From Saccharum officinarum (lineage: Eukaryota; Streptophyta; Magnoliopsida; Poales; Poaceae), in assembly GCA_020631735.1 (NCBI GenBank), contig CM036197.1, positions 40,967,880-41,031,879 on the forward strand: a DNA stretch of 64,000 nucleotides, given 5' to 3'. Shown here piece by piece: positions 48,699 through 59,632 of the stretch. Each line of letters starts with the position of its first letter. The stretch's first letter is position 1. Made by a program: the position numbers and the translations under genes. The notes under the pieces were generated by a model, which searched no databases, had not been told where the DNA came from, and saw only the letters and a program-made list of their open reading frames with translations.

Positions 48699-49424
48699 TG
48701 TTATATTAGCTAAGCCTAGAAGGGTAGCTATATATTGTAGCAATATATGGTCTCATGGGCTAGCCTCATGGGCTATACACATATACTCCAACACTCCCCC
48801 GCAGTCTGAACTACCGTCGCAGCGGAGTCAGACTGGACACCATGAAAGAAGAACACACACGAGCCCCCCCACAGACGCAACTAGCCACTGGTGATGTTGA
48901 GGCTGGAGCGGAAGTCGGTGAAGGTCGACGACGGGAGGCCCTTGGTGAAGATGTCGGCGAACTGGGAGGTGGTCGGTACGTGGAGGACCCGCACCTCACC
49001 GATGGCAACCCTTTCACGGACGAAGTAAAGGTCGATCTCCACATGCTTGGTCCTCTGGTGCTGCACGGGGTTGGTGGAGAGGTAGACCGCACTGACGTTG
49101 TTGCAGTAGACGACCGTGGCCGTCAAAGGGGGCTATGGAGCTCGGCCAGGAGCTGCCGGAGCCAGGAAGCTCAGCCACGCCGTTGGCAATGGCGCGGTAC
49201 TCCGCCTCGGCACTGGAGCGGGAGGCCACCTGCTGGCGCTTAGATGACCAGGACACAGGTTGCTGCAAAAAGACAGCGTAGCCGGAGGTGGAGCGCCGAG
49301 TGTCCGGACAGCCGGCCCAGTAGCGTCAGTGTAGACGACCATCTCTGTGGAGGAGGATCGCCGGTGAAGGAGGAGGCCGTGGTGTACAGTGCCACGTAGG
49401 TAGCGGAGGAGACGCTTGAGAGCT
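48699..49424 (-). mobile_element. Copia LTR retrotransposon fragment (minus) in a LIG4 intron
   Basis: On the minus strand: the end of pol (RNase H), then a purine tract GCGGGGGAG at 48802-48794, then a 3' LTR starting TGTTGGAGTATATG at 48793 and possibly ending at 48699 (...ATATAACA), only about 95 bp, so the LTR may be truncated. The element runs into the assembly gap at 49425. It lies directly after LIG4 exon 48325-48479, in the same orientation-independent intron. Confidence 0.8.
48881..49424 (-). pseudogene. Copia pol C-terminus with RNase H, frame-shifted
   Basis: Minus-strand peptides: MVVYTDA (start near 49342), [20 protein letters not shown] and [12 protein letters not shown] (the RNase H D-E region), then [36 protein letters not shown] and VPTTSQFADIFTKGLPSS ending at 48881. 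The frame changes near 49318, 49180 and 49130 through single-base losses, although protein similarity is otherwise excellent. Confidence 0.83.
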
Positions 49425-49524
49425 NNNNNNNNNNNNNNNNNNNNNNNNNNNNNNNNNNNNNNNNNNNNNNNNNNNNNNNNNNNNNNNNNNNNNNNNNNNN
49501 NNNNNNNNNNNNNNNNNNNNNNNN
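49425..49524. other. Assembly gap, 100 N
   Basis: Exactly 100 N, the usual placeholder for a gap of unknown size. Order and orientation across it are not proven. Confidence 0.99.
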
Positions 49525-50405
49525 CTAATGTCTAACCTACACTCCTAACTATAAAACCGTCTGTTTTACACCCTGAACTTTTCAAAACCGTTCAAATTAC
49601 ACCCTGAGCGGTTTTGGACGGTGATTTTTACTACAGTACTATAGTTTGCTACAGTAACACGGTTTTGCTTTTCTTTTCTATTTATTTCCGCTGAATCTTT
49701 GAAAAATCATAGTAAATCACAGAAAAATCATAAAATAGAAAATCTAATTTTGTTGGACTCCACATGAGTAGATCTACATAATGAATATAATATAGTATGT
49801 TTTAATACAAATTTTTTTCTGTACCTTTAAATTAATTAGAAAATCAAATTTTGTCTGTAATTAATTGAATAATTCATAGCTACAGCTTTTATGGTCTAAT
49901 TGTGGTTAAATTTATAGTGAACTAATTATTGTATGCTTGAACTATAGTAAAAATTTCATACTGATTGGATCATGTATAATTTAGTTATAGATTTATTTAT
50001 ATTTAACAAGCATAAACCTAAACATAAACCTAAATAAATTAACTAAGATATATATGATCCAATGAGTATAAAATTTTTACTATATTTCAAGCATATAATA
50101 ATAACTCTATCATAAAAATTTCACCACAATTGGACCATAAAAATTGTAGTTATGAATTATTCCAATTAATTACAGACAAAATTTGATTTTCTAACTAATT
50201 TAAAGCTAAAAAAAATTTGTACTAAAAGCATACTATATTATATGTAGCAAAAACATGGTTGTTGTAGCAAAACCGCCGTCTAGAATCGCTCTAGGGTGTA
50301 ATTTGAACGGTTTTGAAAAGTTCATGGTGTAAAACAGACGGTTTTATAGTTGAGGGTGTAGGTTAACACTAGCTGATAGTTAAGGGGATTAAGTAGACTT
50401 TTTCC
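49525..50405. mobile_element. Long fold-back element with MULE-like termini
   Basis: Two arms pair with each other. Left 49530-49650 matches the complement of 50265-50372 (shared AACTATAAAACCGTCTGTTT, TTTTCAAAACCGTTCAAATT and ACACCCT). Left 49830-49975 matches the complement of 50055-50215 (GGATCAT, AGTAAAAATTT, ATTAATTACAGACAAAATTT and similar). Only about 80 bp remain as a loop near 49980-50055, and about 120 bp of the left arm has no partner. The right end reads, in complement, GGAAAAAGTCTACTTAATCC, like many grass Mutator-like termini. The left end is cut by the gap. Confidence 0.78.
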
Positions 50406-52061
50406 AATTTCACCTGAAGGCCCCCAGCGATGCCGCCGCCGCACTAGCTTGCCATCTTCACCGCCACCGTCGACCCTCTCTCTTTTCCCCCTCTTCCTAT
50501 CGTTTTCTTCTTGTGGCAGGTTGAACCCACAAACCGGGTGGCATGTCCCTGTTTCAGTTGGTTTCAGAACGGGTCCGACCCAACCCACGTCGTAACCGCG
50601 CTGACGGTTTCACCGGGGATGTACGGGCCGGCAGCCGGTTTTGTCAAATCGATGAACAGGGCTAGCCGGCGCCACCTCCTTGAGATGAGGACGAACGAAG
50701 CATGCGGTGGTGGTGGTGAGGAGAGGAGGGCCTCATTGGAACGGAAGTAGACAAGGTAGCCATGAATTGTGACACGGTCCGCCGGGAGCTCAGGACACTG
50801 TGGAAGTCTGCCAGGAAGGAGGCGATCTGTAGTAGGGCCGAGACCGAGGTCGACAGGTCGTGTACCTCCCACAAGCACTACCAATGCAAACGCAAGCGCC
50901 ACCTCAACGGCTCAACCGCCTCGAGCTCTGCCGAGCGAGGCAGAGCACATGGCTCGACGCCCGGACGACGGGACTCCGACCCCGCTGGAGGCGACGGTGG
51001 CCTTGGTGTTGGGACAAGTGATGGTGGTGGAGACGGTGCACAGGCGGCATACGGAGATGTAGAACTACCCGTGGAGTTCGACCAACCGGAGATCATGCCG
51101 CCGGAAGACGATGGTGCCCTGCGGCGCACGCCGAAACCGGAATCCAAGCGTCGACGCTGGTGACCTCGGTCCCCCGACGGCCCACGGCCCCGCCGATAGT
51201 CACGCGCATGGTGGCCTTCCTCGTTGAACGCAGGCAGCGACATGGTATGTGATCAACGAGGCCAGTCGCGACTCGCGGTTGTCTGAGCAAGTGCGGCCTC
51301 CGCTGTCCTAAAGGGCGGCGGCCATGAACGAACTACGTGGGAGTGACGCATGGTGGTGGCGACGACGGCACGGGGTCGCCACGCCTTTCCGCTTGGACCC
51401 CTTCGACCCGGGCCCCTTCCGTGAAGGAAGGGGAGACGTATTGTTCGTCGTCGTCGTCGTCCAGTTGGTTCCTCATCCAACGAAGGAAGGCGGGACGTCG
51501 AGCACCACAACGAAAACGAAAAGCAGGAAGAGAAGCGACTCACCCAGCACGAGATGAAGCGGCGGCGGACGCCATCTGCGGCTGGTCCAAGTCAGCAGCG
51601 CCAGAGGACGCCATCGGCGGTAGGTCGTCGTGCTCGTCCATGCCGAGCGGCCGTACGTATCGTCTCCCTCACTCCCGATCGGGTTCTTCGCCGCCGCTCC
51701 GCCGTCTTCTCTCTGTCGTCTGTGTGGGGAAGGGGTAGCCGGGTGCGAGGCCGATATCTGTCGTCTGTGGGGTAGCCGGGTGAGGGTTGTTAGGTTTGTA
51801 AGAGAGAGCAAAATTGAATAAAGTGCTTTTTGATTTCCTGATACTGCTACAGTCTGTTTGTGAAAAAAGTATACGGTGCCAGCTTGCTTTTCTCTCACAT
51901 TATCCAGCGAACGTACAGACGATTAGAAACTAAGGTCCCAAAATGAAATTGATTCAAATCCAAAATAAAGCTGAGAAATAAGGCTCAACTCAGATTTCGT
52001 TTCCTTGCAACTTTAATTTGTCGAGTACTAAACTACCAGCCTTCCTCCTCCTAATTTTTCT
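50406..52061. other. GC-rich stretch, unassigned
   Basis: 50406-51800 is GC-rich with long overlapping open frames on both strands (for example 50762-51163 plus, 50564-50902 minus, 51473-51898 minus). None yields a protein I recognise. Its position beside a MULE-like terminus fits captured or leader-type GC-rich DNA, but this is inference. Confidence 0.35.
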
Positions 52062-52317
52062 TGAACCTAGGGCCGGAAAGCCTGAAAAATACCGTAAGGA
52101 AATCGTTTTCCTAGGGGTTTTGGTAGGGAAATCTTCCTAGGGAGAAATTCGACGGGAAAGAGCTCGGCTTTCCCTAGAGATTTGAAACCGTAGGGAAACT
52201 TGCATAGCACACGTGGAAAGGTGATTTCCCTAGAATAAATTTCCCTAGGGAAACCGTTCCAGCAAATTTAATATTAAAATACAAAATTTTGTATTTTAGT
52301 GCTTATTGAGCAACCTT

Positions 52318-52393
<76 letters not shown>

Positions 52394-53592
52394 CAATCCT
52401 GGTTGATAAAAAGATTCAATGGATTGAACTTACATGGGAAGATTGTTACCAACGACATTATTTATCACTTTGGATTGAAATTATTCATGAAGATCACCAG
52501 TTACAAATTACAATGTGAATCATAGAGAAGGAGAAAGAAAACAAAAAATTGGAAAAAATGAGCAATCCTTCTATGTCGCAGCATGCCGTCGCTGGCCATG
52601 CGAACAACTACTAGCAAACACTCTGTGGGTTGTGAGCTCATCGCTGCAGCTGGAATCCATTGATGCATCCCCGCACAAAGAATTGACCGATCTGCATAGA
52701 AGGATTAGCGCAAAGAATTAACCAATCTCCCCATAAAAAATGAATAATCTTTCTTGTTCTTCCCATTAAATGTTTCATTCATTCATGCAACCGCAACAAG
52801 AATATAAAGGAAAAAATACATTACTCTGACAAAGTTTCAAAGTTTTGGCCAACAAGATTAGGAATTTTACTGGTGTACTCACCTCACCTATCCAAGCACG
52901 ATTTCAAGGCTCCACGGGGCTTTGTCTTCCTGACTTGCCGCAAGCGCTCTGCATGCATGGACTCCGTGAGAGCGACCACAACGCACATCACCTGACCGGA
53001 AATAGCCAGATCCACTACACCTAGAGTGTCGCTGCCACAAGAGCTTGCACCACGAACTCGCTGGAGACGCAGCTCCTAGGCCCGCGTGACGCCACCGCCG
53101 CACGGCCGGTGCGCCGCTTGCCGGCGTGCAGCCATCGTCGCAGCTTGGCTCGCATCGCACAATGGCGCACAACTTGGAAAGGGAGATCCGGTGGATTGGA
53201 GATTGAAGAGAGAGAGAGAGTGAAGACTGAAGAGAGGATGAGATGCAGCACTGGCGTGAGGATGTTGAGAAGATAAGGATGAGAAGAGGAGAGAGAAAAT
53301 GTTGGAGGCGGTAAAATTTTTGCCTATGAAATTTTTGGAAGTCCCGCGTTCAACATATTATCCCTACCGTTCTCTGGATTTCCTAGGGAAAACATTGTAC
53401 TAGGGTGCTTACATGGCACACATGTCTGAGCCATCTTTTGATTTCAACCGAGGAAAATGATAATTCCTAGGGAAAACTATGTTTCCCTACGGTTTCTAAA
53501 TCATTTCCTAGGGAAATAAACATTCCTAGAGCTTTCTAAATTTCTTAGGGAAAGAAATAAAACTCTAGGGAAACTAGTGGATTCTAGCAGTG
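52062..53592. mobile_element. CACTA-like element remnant with subterminal repeats
   Basis: Many copies of TTTCCCTAGG or its complement cluster at 52100-52260 and again at 53380-53580, as in CACTA subterminal regions. The right end reads, in complement, CACTGCTAGAATCCACTAG, a CACTG-type terminus common in grass CACTA elements. The matching left terminus was not found (truncated or diverged). The interior holds a TA microsatellite and a GC-rich unassigned segment at 52880-53260. No transposase is present. Confidence 0.55.
52322..52391. repeat. AT dinucleotide microsatellite, about 35 copies
   Basis: Uninterrupted alternating A-T inside the CACTA-like element. Confidence 0.93.
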
Positions 53593-54866
53593 AACTGATC
53601 AAGATCTCAAGGGCACGTATGTAAGTACTAAGTAATAACTAGTATAGTAGACGACCCGAACGTGCATGCATGGAACTTCTTTTTGTTAAAAAAGGAATGT
53701 GTATACAGGCCTTGAGTACTAATATAGAGTCTTGGTGGCATGCAATGCAACGGTACTCTCTGACGACTGATGATACACGATAGACCGCGCGCTGGCGTAT
53801 CACGTCACCTGCAAACACTCACATGCTGCCTGCATTGCATTGGCCACGCAGATTGCAGTTGCAGATACAATAGACGCATAAAATAATACTACTTGTATAC
53901 AGTACCTAGCTAAATCCCTCGTGTCATCCATCCATTCCCCTTCACCCCAAAGTAAATAGTACGGCGGATACAAAAGACAACCTGACGGTTTGATCCCTGT
54001 GGAAGGCAGTTTCGTTTCGTTCCTTGTGCTTGGGTGTACTAGCTTGGGGACCTGGGAGATGGGAGGGGTGCGCAAAGAGTGCAAGACGGTCATGGGATAT
54101 TGGGATTTGGGATGCCTCCGAGGCGCGCTGACGGGAGCCTGGCATCGCGCAGGTACGTATACCCAGGGCAGCACTCACTTGGCCCGCGCGTCTTCTCTCT
54201 GCTGGCATGGCAATGGCATGCATGGTGGTAACCGGCCGGCACCGCCGCCGCCAGCCCGCCACACTAGCTCCGATCCTTTTTTGCAAGCTAAAGCAAGCAG
54301 CCACCACCGCAGTGGCACGTACTGCAGCCGGAGAGACCAAGATGCCGCCGCTGGATCGGAAAGTCGGATTCTTTTATTTTTCTCTAGCGTCAGTGGGTAA
54401 ATTATTTTGGTATAACACTAGTTTTTTCTTTAATAAATACGAGCCTTTCTACAAACTAAAAGTGGTATACTTGTATCGAAAACTTTCCAATTACATTTAA
54501 ACCTATCCGACTCCGAACAAGTTCTCGAGATAATTAATTTGATGATTGGCAAAAAAAAACGAGTTTCGCATCACAACGGATGACGATACACTGTTATATT
54601 ATGTGGTCGATACAAGTTCAATTTGTTAGGAAAATTTACTATCTACTACCAACACAAAAGACGTGTGTTAAGTTTTGATAGAATTTTAACATGTCAAGAG
54701 GGAGTAAAAGCGAGTTTGCAGGCAGGTAGGCGAGGATCCAGGACAGGGAATGGTTCCCCATCCCCGCGGACCCGACACAGACTAAATTTTACCCGTTTCA
54801 ATCGTTGCGGGGATTAAATCGCCTTCATCCCCGTCTCTAATAGAGGAATTCCTCATAGGGGAATCG
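53593..54866. other. Intergenic, nothing recognised
   Basis: Mixed composition, with opposite-strand overlapping frames at 53800-54400 lacking any conserved motif. No repeats with clear termini. Confidence 0.45.
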
Positions 54867-56210
54867 GGGAAAAATCTACATAACCCCCCGACCTTTGCTC
54901 CTGTGTCTACTATAACCTACGAACTATGAAACTAGGTATTAAGCACCCTAAACTTCTCTAAACTAGACATTAACCCCTTCTAGTGGTTTTGGCTCCTAGT
55001 TTTACTGACGTGGCAGTCCAAACCAGCTCACATTGACAAGTTGGCGCTCAGGCCCATGTGTCATAGAAAGGGGAGGTGATGCCGTCCCAGCCTCCCCAGC
55101 ACGTGCGCACGGCCCAGCTGCTTCGGCTGGGCCGTGTGCCCACCGTGGGCGTGTCCTCAGTGGCTGTCGCGCCTCCTCGCTACTGCCATGTTGTCAGAGC
55201 GCCGCCGCTCATGCTGTCTCCTCCACAACTCTCCTCTACCCCGCCACCGCTCCCGTCCATAGAGGCCCCTAAACCCGAAACCTCCGACCACCACGATCCC
55301 ACTCACTCTGCCCGTCGCCGCCCCCTCGCTGTCAGGGCCATTGTGGCATAGGAAGAGTGGCATCCGCTCCCGCTCTCCACGCCCGACCTTTCCCTCCCGC
55401 TCACCTTCCCCACTGGCCAGACCTTCCTTTGGCGCCACGCTTCCCTCTCCCCGCTAGCCTGCTCCGCTTAACCGGTGTTGTCGGGCCCCGCGCCGCGCTC
55501 TGCGACTATCTCAACATGGCCAATTCATTGCCGCAGACGAGCGCTTCACTGAGGTCTCCGCGTGGCTCAGGGGTGGCGGCGCGCGGGTGCTCGGATCGAG
55601 AAGATAGTGTGGATCCCGGTCCCAGGCTGAGGCGGAATCAAGTCGTCCTCCTGGTCTCCAAGGCCACCCGATGGCACATCTTACAGTACACATCACCGCT
55701 GATGGCCCGCGCCATGTTGCCCAAGTTGATGTGTAGCGTGCCGGCCTTGCCGGTTCCTGCTGGTGCAACATCGCGCCAAGCGCCACCATGGAGCACATGC
55801 AGGCCACTGACGGCATCCTCCTGATTGATGACGGAGAGCACGAAACTGTCAGTGTGTGCCACGTCGTGCTGCTCTGCTCCTGTGCCGCCTCCTCTGCGTC
55901 TCGGTCCTCTAGTTTGACGCCGTGCTATGCGGCCTTCGAGGCCTCCGCCCTCCTCCTTGCGCCGATGGCTGCCGCCTAAGAGCAAGGGGACTGGTTCTGG
56001 TATTTTGGGGTGAAAGGTTCTTACAGGTGGGGCTAGGGCCGGGGCCAGCGTGTCCCTAAGATCCAGTTTGAACGCCCATGTAGGCAAAACCACTATATGG
56101 GGTAAATTAAACCATTTGTAAAACTTTAGTGTGTTCGTTATCTAGTTTTATAGTTTAGAGGTGAAGTAGACACGTGAACGAAAAGTATTTTGGGGTGAAA
56201 CGTTATCTAG
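54867..56210. mobile_element. Pack-MULE-like element with captured gene DNA
   Basis: The left terminus, about 54867-54985 (starting GGGAAAAATCTACATAACCC), matches in inverted form the right stretch 56088-56205. Shared blocks include GTGTCTACT, AACTATRAAACTAG and CTAAACT. The termini are degenerate but also resemble those of the fold-back at 49525-50405. Between them is a GC-rich interior with no transposase and a fragment of a 2OG-oxygenase gene (minus strand). Non-autonomous Mutator-like elements carrying host gene fragments are Pack-MULEs. The exact right border and a 9-bp target duplication were not established. Confidence 0.6.
55638..55870 (-). pseudogene. 2-oxoglutarate/Fe(II) oxygenase C-terminal fragment
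   Basis: Minus-strand peptide VAHTDSFVLSVINQEDAVSG, then GLHVLHGGAWRDVAP, LHINLGNMARAISGDVYCK and MCHRVALETRR. The iron ligands of the family are visible: His-x-Asp codons at 55854-55856 and 55848-55850, and the distal His of HRV at 55671-55673. Family members include gibberellin and flavonoid oxidases; the subfamily cannot be told. Upstream of 55870 the open frame continues as unrelated low-complexity sequence, so this is a gene piece, not a gene. Confidence 0.62.
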
Positions 56211-56693
56211 TTGTCACAGGCCGCACCACCGCAGGCCGGGGAAACTAGATAAAGACTTTTGTGGTCTAGTCCTATTAATTATTTAAGCCCTTATGAGGCC
56301 TGAGCAAGCAGAACTTGCCAATGCAGCCAGCTGAAAGGTCTTTCGAATTTTTGGCATGGACCATAGGGACTAAGGACTCGATATTGGAGGCACCGTGTCG
56401 GTTTTTGCTTCGGAGGGCAAGATGCATCTGCATGCCTGCATAGTGCACGCAGCCGTCCATGTGTCTGTCTGCGGAGATGCGCGTGCCGGGGTCGCAGGTG
56501 CACGCAGAAATGCATGGGTCCTCCTTCCGATCCGTCCTTGCCTCTTTGGACGCTAGCTACTCTTTCGAAGTATGGACCACTGACGACCACCCCATGGCCC
56601 ATGCATATTCTTCCATGTACTGGGTGCGACAGATATGCAGTTTTTTTGTTTTTTCTTTTGTCTTTCTTTTGAAAAGGATGCTTTTTATATATA
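56211..56693. other. Intergenic, nothing recognised
   Basis: No conserved coding sequence. Runs from the probable end of the Pack-MULE-like element to the next MITE. Confidence 0.45.
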
Positions 56694-56928
56694 GGCCTTG
56701 CTTAGTTCTGGAAAATTTTTGGGTTTTTTTTTTGCTACCATAGCACTTTCGTTTGTATTTGGCAATTAGTGTCCAATCATGGATTAATTAGGTTCAAAAG
56801 TTTTGTCTCGCGATTTCCCAACCAACTGTGCAATTAGTTTTTTTTGTCTACATTTAATGGTTCATGCATGCGTCCAAAGATTCGATGTGACGGGCAAAAC
56901 CCAAAAATTTTTGGAACTAAACATGGCC
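56694..56928 (+). mobile_element. Tourist-like MITE, copy 5 (235 bp), ATA duplication
   Basis: GGCCTTGCTTAGTTCTGG and GGAACTAAACATGGCC are inverted ends, flanked by ATA at 56691-56693 and 56929-56931. The interior has TTTGGCAATTAGTGTCCAAT, GGATTAATTAGGTTCAAAAG and AAAGATTCGATGTGACGGGC. Confidence 0.87.
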
Positions 56929-57332
56929 ATAGGGTGCATTTTTCCTACTCTCGGGAGTAGTTACTCCCACCTTCAATAAACAATAATGCGTATGTGTGCA
57001 TACTCATTTATCAGTTTGAGTATGTTTATATACTCTATGATACTTCAAATCATACTATGTGAATTTTTTTTTCAAAACAACCTATATTTTTAATATGTTA
57101 TTCTAATACTATGACAGTAGTATACAAAATAAGTATAAGCATATACTCAATGTATACTTGCATACTTGATATACATACTACCATAGATGGTCTAGTATGA
57201 TCATATACTTCATCAACATACACTTCGTCAGGCTATATACACCTTAAATCTAAAGATATACACATGGATGTAACTACATATACAAAATAGCTTATTTTGT
57301 AGCCAGCCCATCCGACGCACCAGCATTCACGT
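56929..57332. other. AT-rich spacer beside the copia LTR
   Basis: No coding signal. 'tatactc/catactt'-type repeats at 57000-57250 look like degenerate simple sequence. Confidence 0.45.
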
Positions 57333-57374
57333 TGTTAGAAGTAGAGAGCGAGACAAAAGCGAGAAATGCAAATG

Positions 57375-57378
<4 letters not shown>

Positions 57379-57449
<71 letters not shown>
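57379..57449. repeat. TA dinucleotide microsatellite, about 35 copies
   Basis: Uninterrupted alternating T-A within the copia 3' LTR. Confidence 0.93.
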
Positions 57450-57451
<2 letters not shown>

Positions 57452-58077
57452 TATGGGCGGTTGAAAGTCCTTAATTTGGTTTTGGCTAATTGATAAAACC
57501 TAAGTACTAATCACATGCGCTTGAGTGTTGATAGCAAAAGGTAATTGGTACACTCCTAAGTGATGGCAAGATGCATGTTGATCATGATGACTTGGTGCCA
57601 TACTTAGAGAAGAAGAGGAGATGGAGTGCAATCCTATGGAGCTCAAGACAAAGGTATCAATAGGATTTGCTTTTGGTGATCAAGACACCATAGAGGGTGT
57701 GATCACACTTAGGATCGATAGCCGTACTATAAAGAGGGGAATTTTCGAGGCTATTGATCACTTAAGTGCCACTAAATGAAGATTCATTTGCATATGCATT
57801 TAGATCTAGTGGTGAGCTAACTTAACGCCTTAAAAATGATTGTGAAAATGCTAACACACATTCACATGATAATGTACTCTTGGTGGTGTTAGCACATTTG
57901 CGAAGGCGATGGAGTTTGAACGGTAGAGATGGGTTTGGGGCCCTCTCTCCCTCCCGCCGAGGCTCTGCGGGATTCAGCGCTTTCGTGGAAGTGAAATGCA
58001 TATTTTCACTATGCCAAAGGCAAAGAATTTCTCTAAGTCATCATGGATAGAAATAGAGGTGAACGGAGGTCACCGGT

Positions 58078-58620
58078 AGTGACCGGACGCTGAGGTCGAA
58101 GTAACCGGACGCGGCAAGCGCGTCCGGTCAGTTCAACGCTGCAGCAGAGGCTGCAGACTAGGGTTTGCCACCAGCGCATCCGGTCACTCGCGGGACCGGC
58201 GCGTCCGGTCAGGCGCCCAGAGGGACAGCAGAACGCGAGGGGTTGATCGGACGTGGTGGCGCGTCTGGTCAGTCACGATCGGACGCGTCCGGTCGACAAA
58301 AATGCTCTATGGACCCTTTCTGTACTCAAATCGGACGTCGAGTGTGCCGCGTCCGGTCAGTTCTGCAGTGCGTTCGGTCAAAGTGTTCAGCAGCATGAAT
58401 TCATCGTGACCGGACTTCAGGGCGTGTCCGGTCAATTTTAGCGTTGCGTCCGGTCATGCTATGACTGAGAAGATAACGTTTCGTAACCGTTGGAGATCGA
58501 ACGAACGAAATTTAAAACTTGACATGTGGAAAACGTCGGGCGGTGGTGCGAGACACGACCGGACGCTATGTCTGCATCCGGTCAGATCGACCAGCGCATC
58601 TGGTCGGCGCGATAGCAGCA
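58078..58620. repeat. Dispersed CGTCCGGTC motif array in solo LTR copy 2
   Basis: Copies of CGTCCGGTC, close variants (GCATCCGGTC, GCGTCTGGTC) and complements at about 58080, 58105, 58121, 58184, 58202, 58250-58292, 58350, 58412, 58448, 58557 and 58575. It occupies the same place relative to the TATA box as in copy 1. Confidence 0.8.
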
Positions 58621-58658
58621 GCACTTTGTTTCTAACGGCTCTATTCTTTGGGGCTGCT

Positions 58659-58666
58659 TATAAATA
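58659..58666 (+). promoter_or_regulatory. TATA box of solo LTR copy 2
   Basis: TATAAATA at the position equivalent to 4815-4822 in the first copy. Confidence 0.65.
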
Positions 58667-59632
58667 GTTGTTGGCTGGCTTTGGGGGAGATCTCTTGGAC
58701 ATTTTGACTCTCTAACATCCTCTTGAGCTGAGCACATCCCCTCCCACTCATCTCCCTTGCTTGATTGCCTAATCAAAGTGAGATTGATTGATCTCAAGTG
58801 CATTTGCTTGTGAGTTTACATCTAGTTAGCACTTGGGTGTTCTTTTGCTGCGGGATTCTTGTTTCTCTTGGTGGTTGCCGCCACCTAGACGCCTTGGAGC
58901 AGCGGAGGAGGTCCGGCATGAGTTGGAGGTTGTTCGTGGCTGGCTCCGGCGACTTGTGAGGGGCTTTGCACCTTTCCTGGCGAAGAGCCATAAGGTAGTT
59001 CTAATATATTACGCGTGTCATTGAGTTACTTCACTAGCGGTAGGTTCTTGCGGCGCTCTTGGAGAGCTTGGGTGTGGATTACCAATTAGCCACCGAACCA
59101 CTTAGTGTTGGTCGACATAACGTGGACTAGCGTGTCGGTAAGCACGTGAACCTCGGGAGAAAATCTTAGTGTCTCTCTTGATATTGTGATTGATTGTCTC
59201 CCGATGATTGACTTCACATTGGTATTCTTCATCGGTTCACTTGCCTCTACACGTTGGTATAAAATCATCTTCCCATCGTTTACTTACCGCAAATTTACCT
59301 TGTGTTATAGCTTGTTTAGTTGTGCTTGTTCTTGTTGCTAGCACTCTAGGTAGTAGTAGTTGTAGCAACCTAGCTAGTGTGTGCTATAGAGACTTTAGGT
59401 AACTAGATTTGCAACTAGGTGGCTTGCTTAACACTTAGAGCTAGAGCAAACCGCATTTATCGTCATTTGTGTTACTAATCTTTGCTCTAGTGATTTGTAG
59501 AGTTTTAATTTAGGCTATTAACCTCCCTCTAGCCAATTTGGACTTTTCAGCGGTTACAAGTATGAAAGAGAGGGGTGAAAAGACACCCCTTGGATTGATC
59601 CCTAATTGAGCACTAAATAATAATTCTTAACA

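Larger units (their letters stand above)
57462..59549 (+). mobile_element. Solo LTR, family A copy 2 (2088 bp), inside a copia LTR
   Basis: TGAAAGTCC at the left and GGACTTTTCA at the right, flanked by GCGGT at 57457-57461 and 59550-59554. It is homologous along its length to 3392-5903: the same opening (TTTGGTTTTGGCTAATTG), the block near 57908-57962 (GGTAGAGATGGGTTTGGGGC), the CGTCCGGTC array, the TATA box at 58659, and a 'TTAACCTCCCTCTAG' end. It is about 420 bp shorter than copy 1. There is no gag-pol. Confidence 0.9.
57333..59632 (-). mobile_element. 3' LTR of a copia element, split by a solo LTR
   Basis: Read on the minus strand the LTR starts TGTTAAGAATTATT at 59632 and ends ACTTCTAACA at 57333. 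Removing the solo LTR (57462-59549) and one GCGGT leaves about 207 bp. Directly upstream (59645-59633) is the purine tract GATCAAGAGGGAG, as required for plus-strand priming, which fixes the LTR border. The TA run at 57379-57449 lies within the LTR. Confidence 0.78.

Noticed and set aside
50564..51898. Several 100-140-codon frames on both strands
   Set aside because: No recognisable domain, overlapping opposite frames, and a repeat context; not called as genes.
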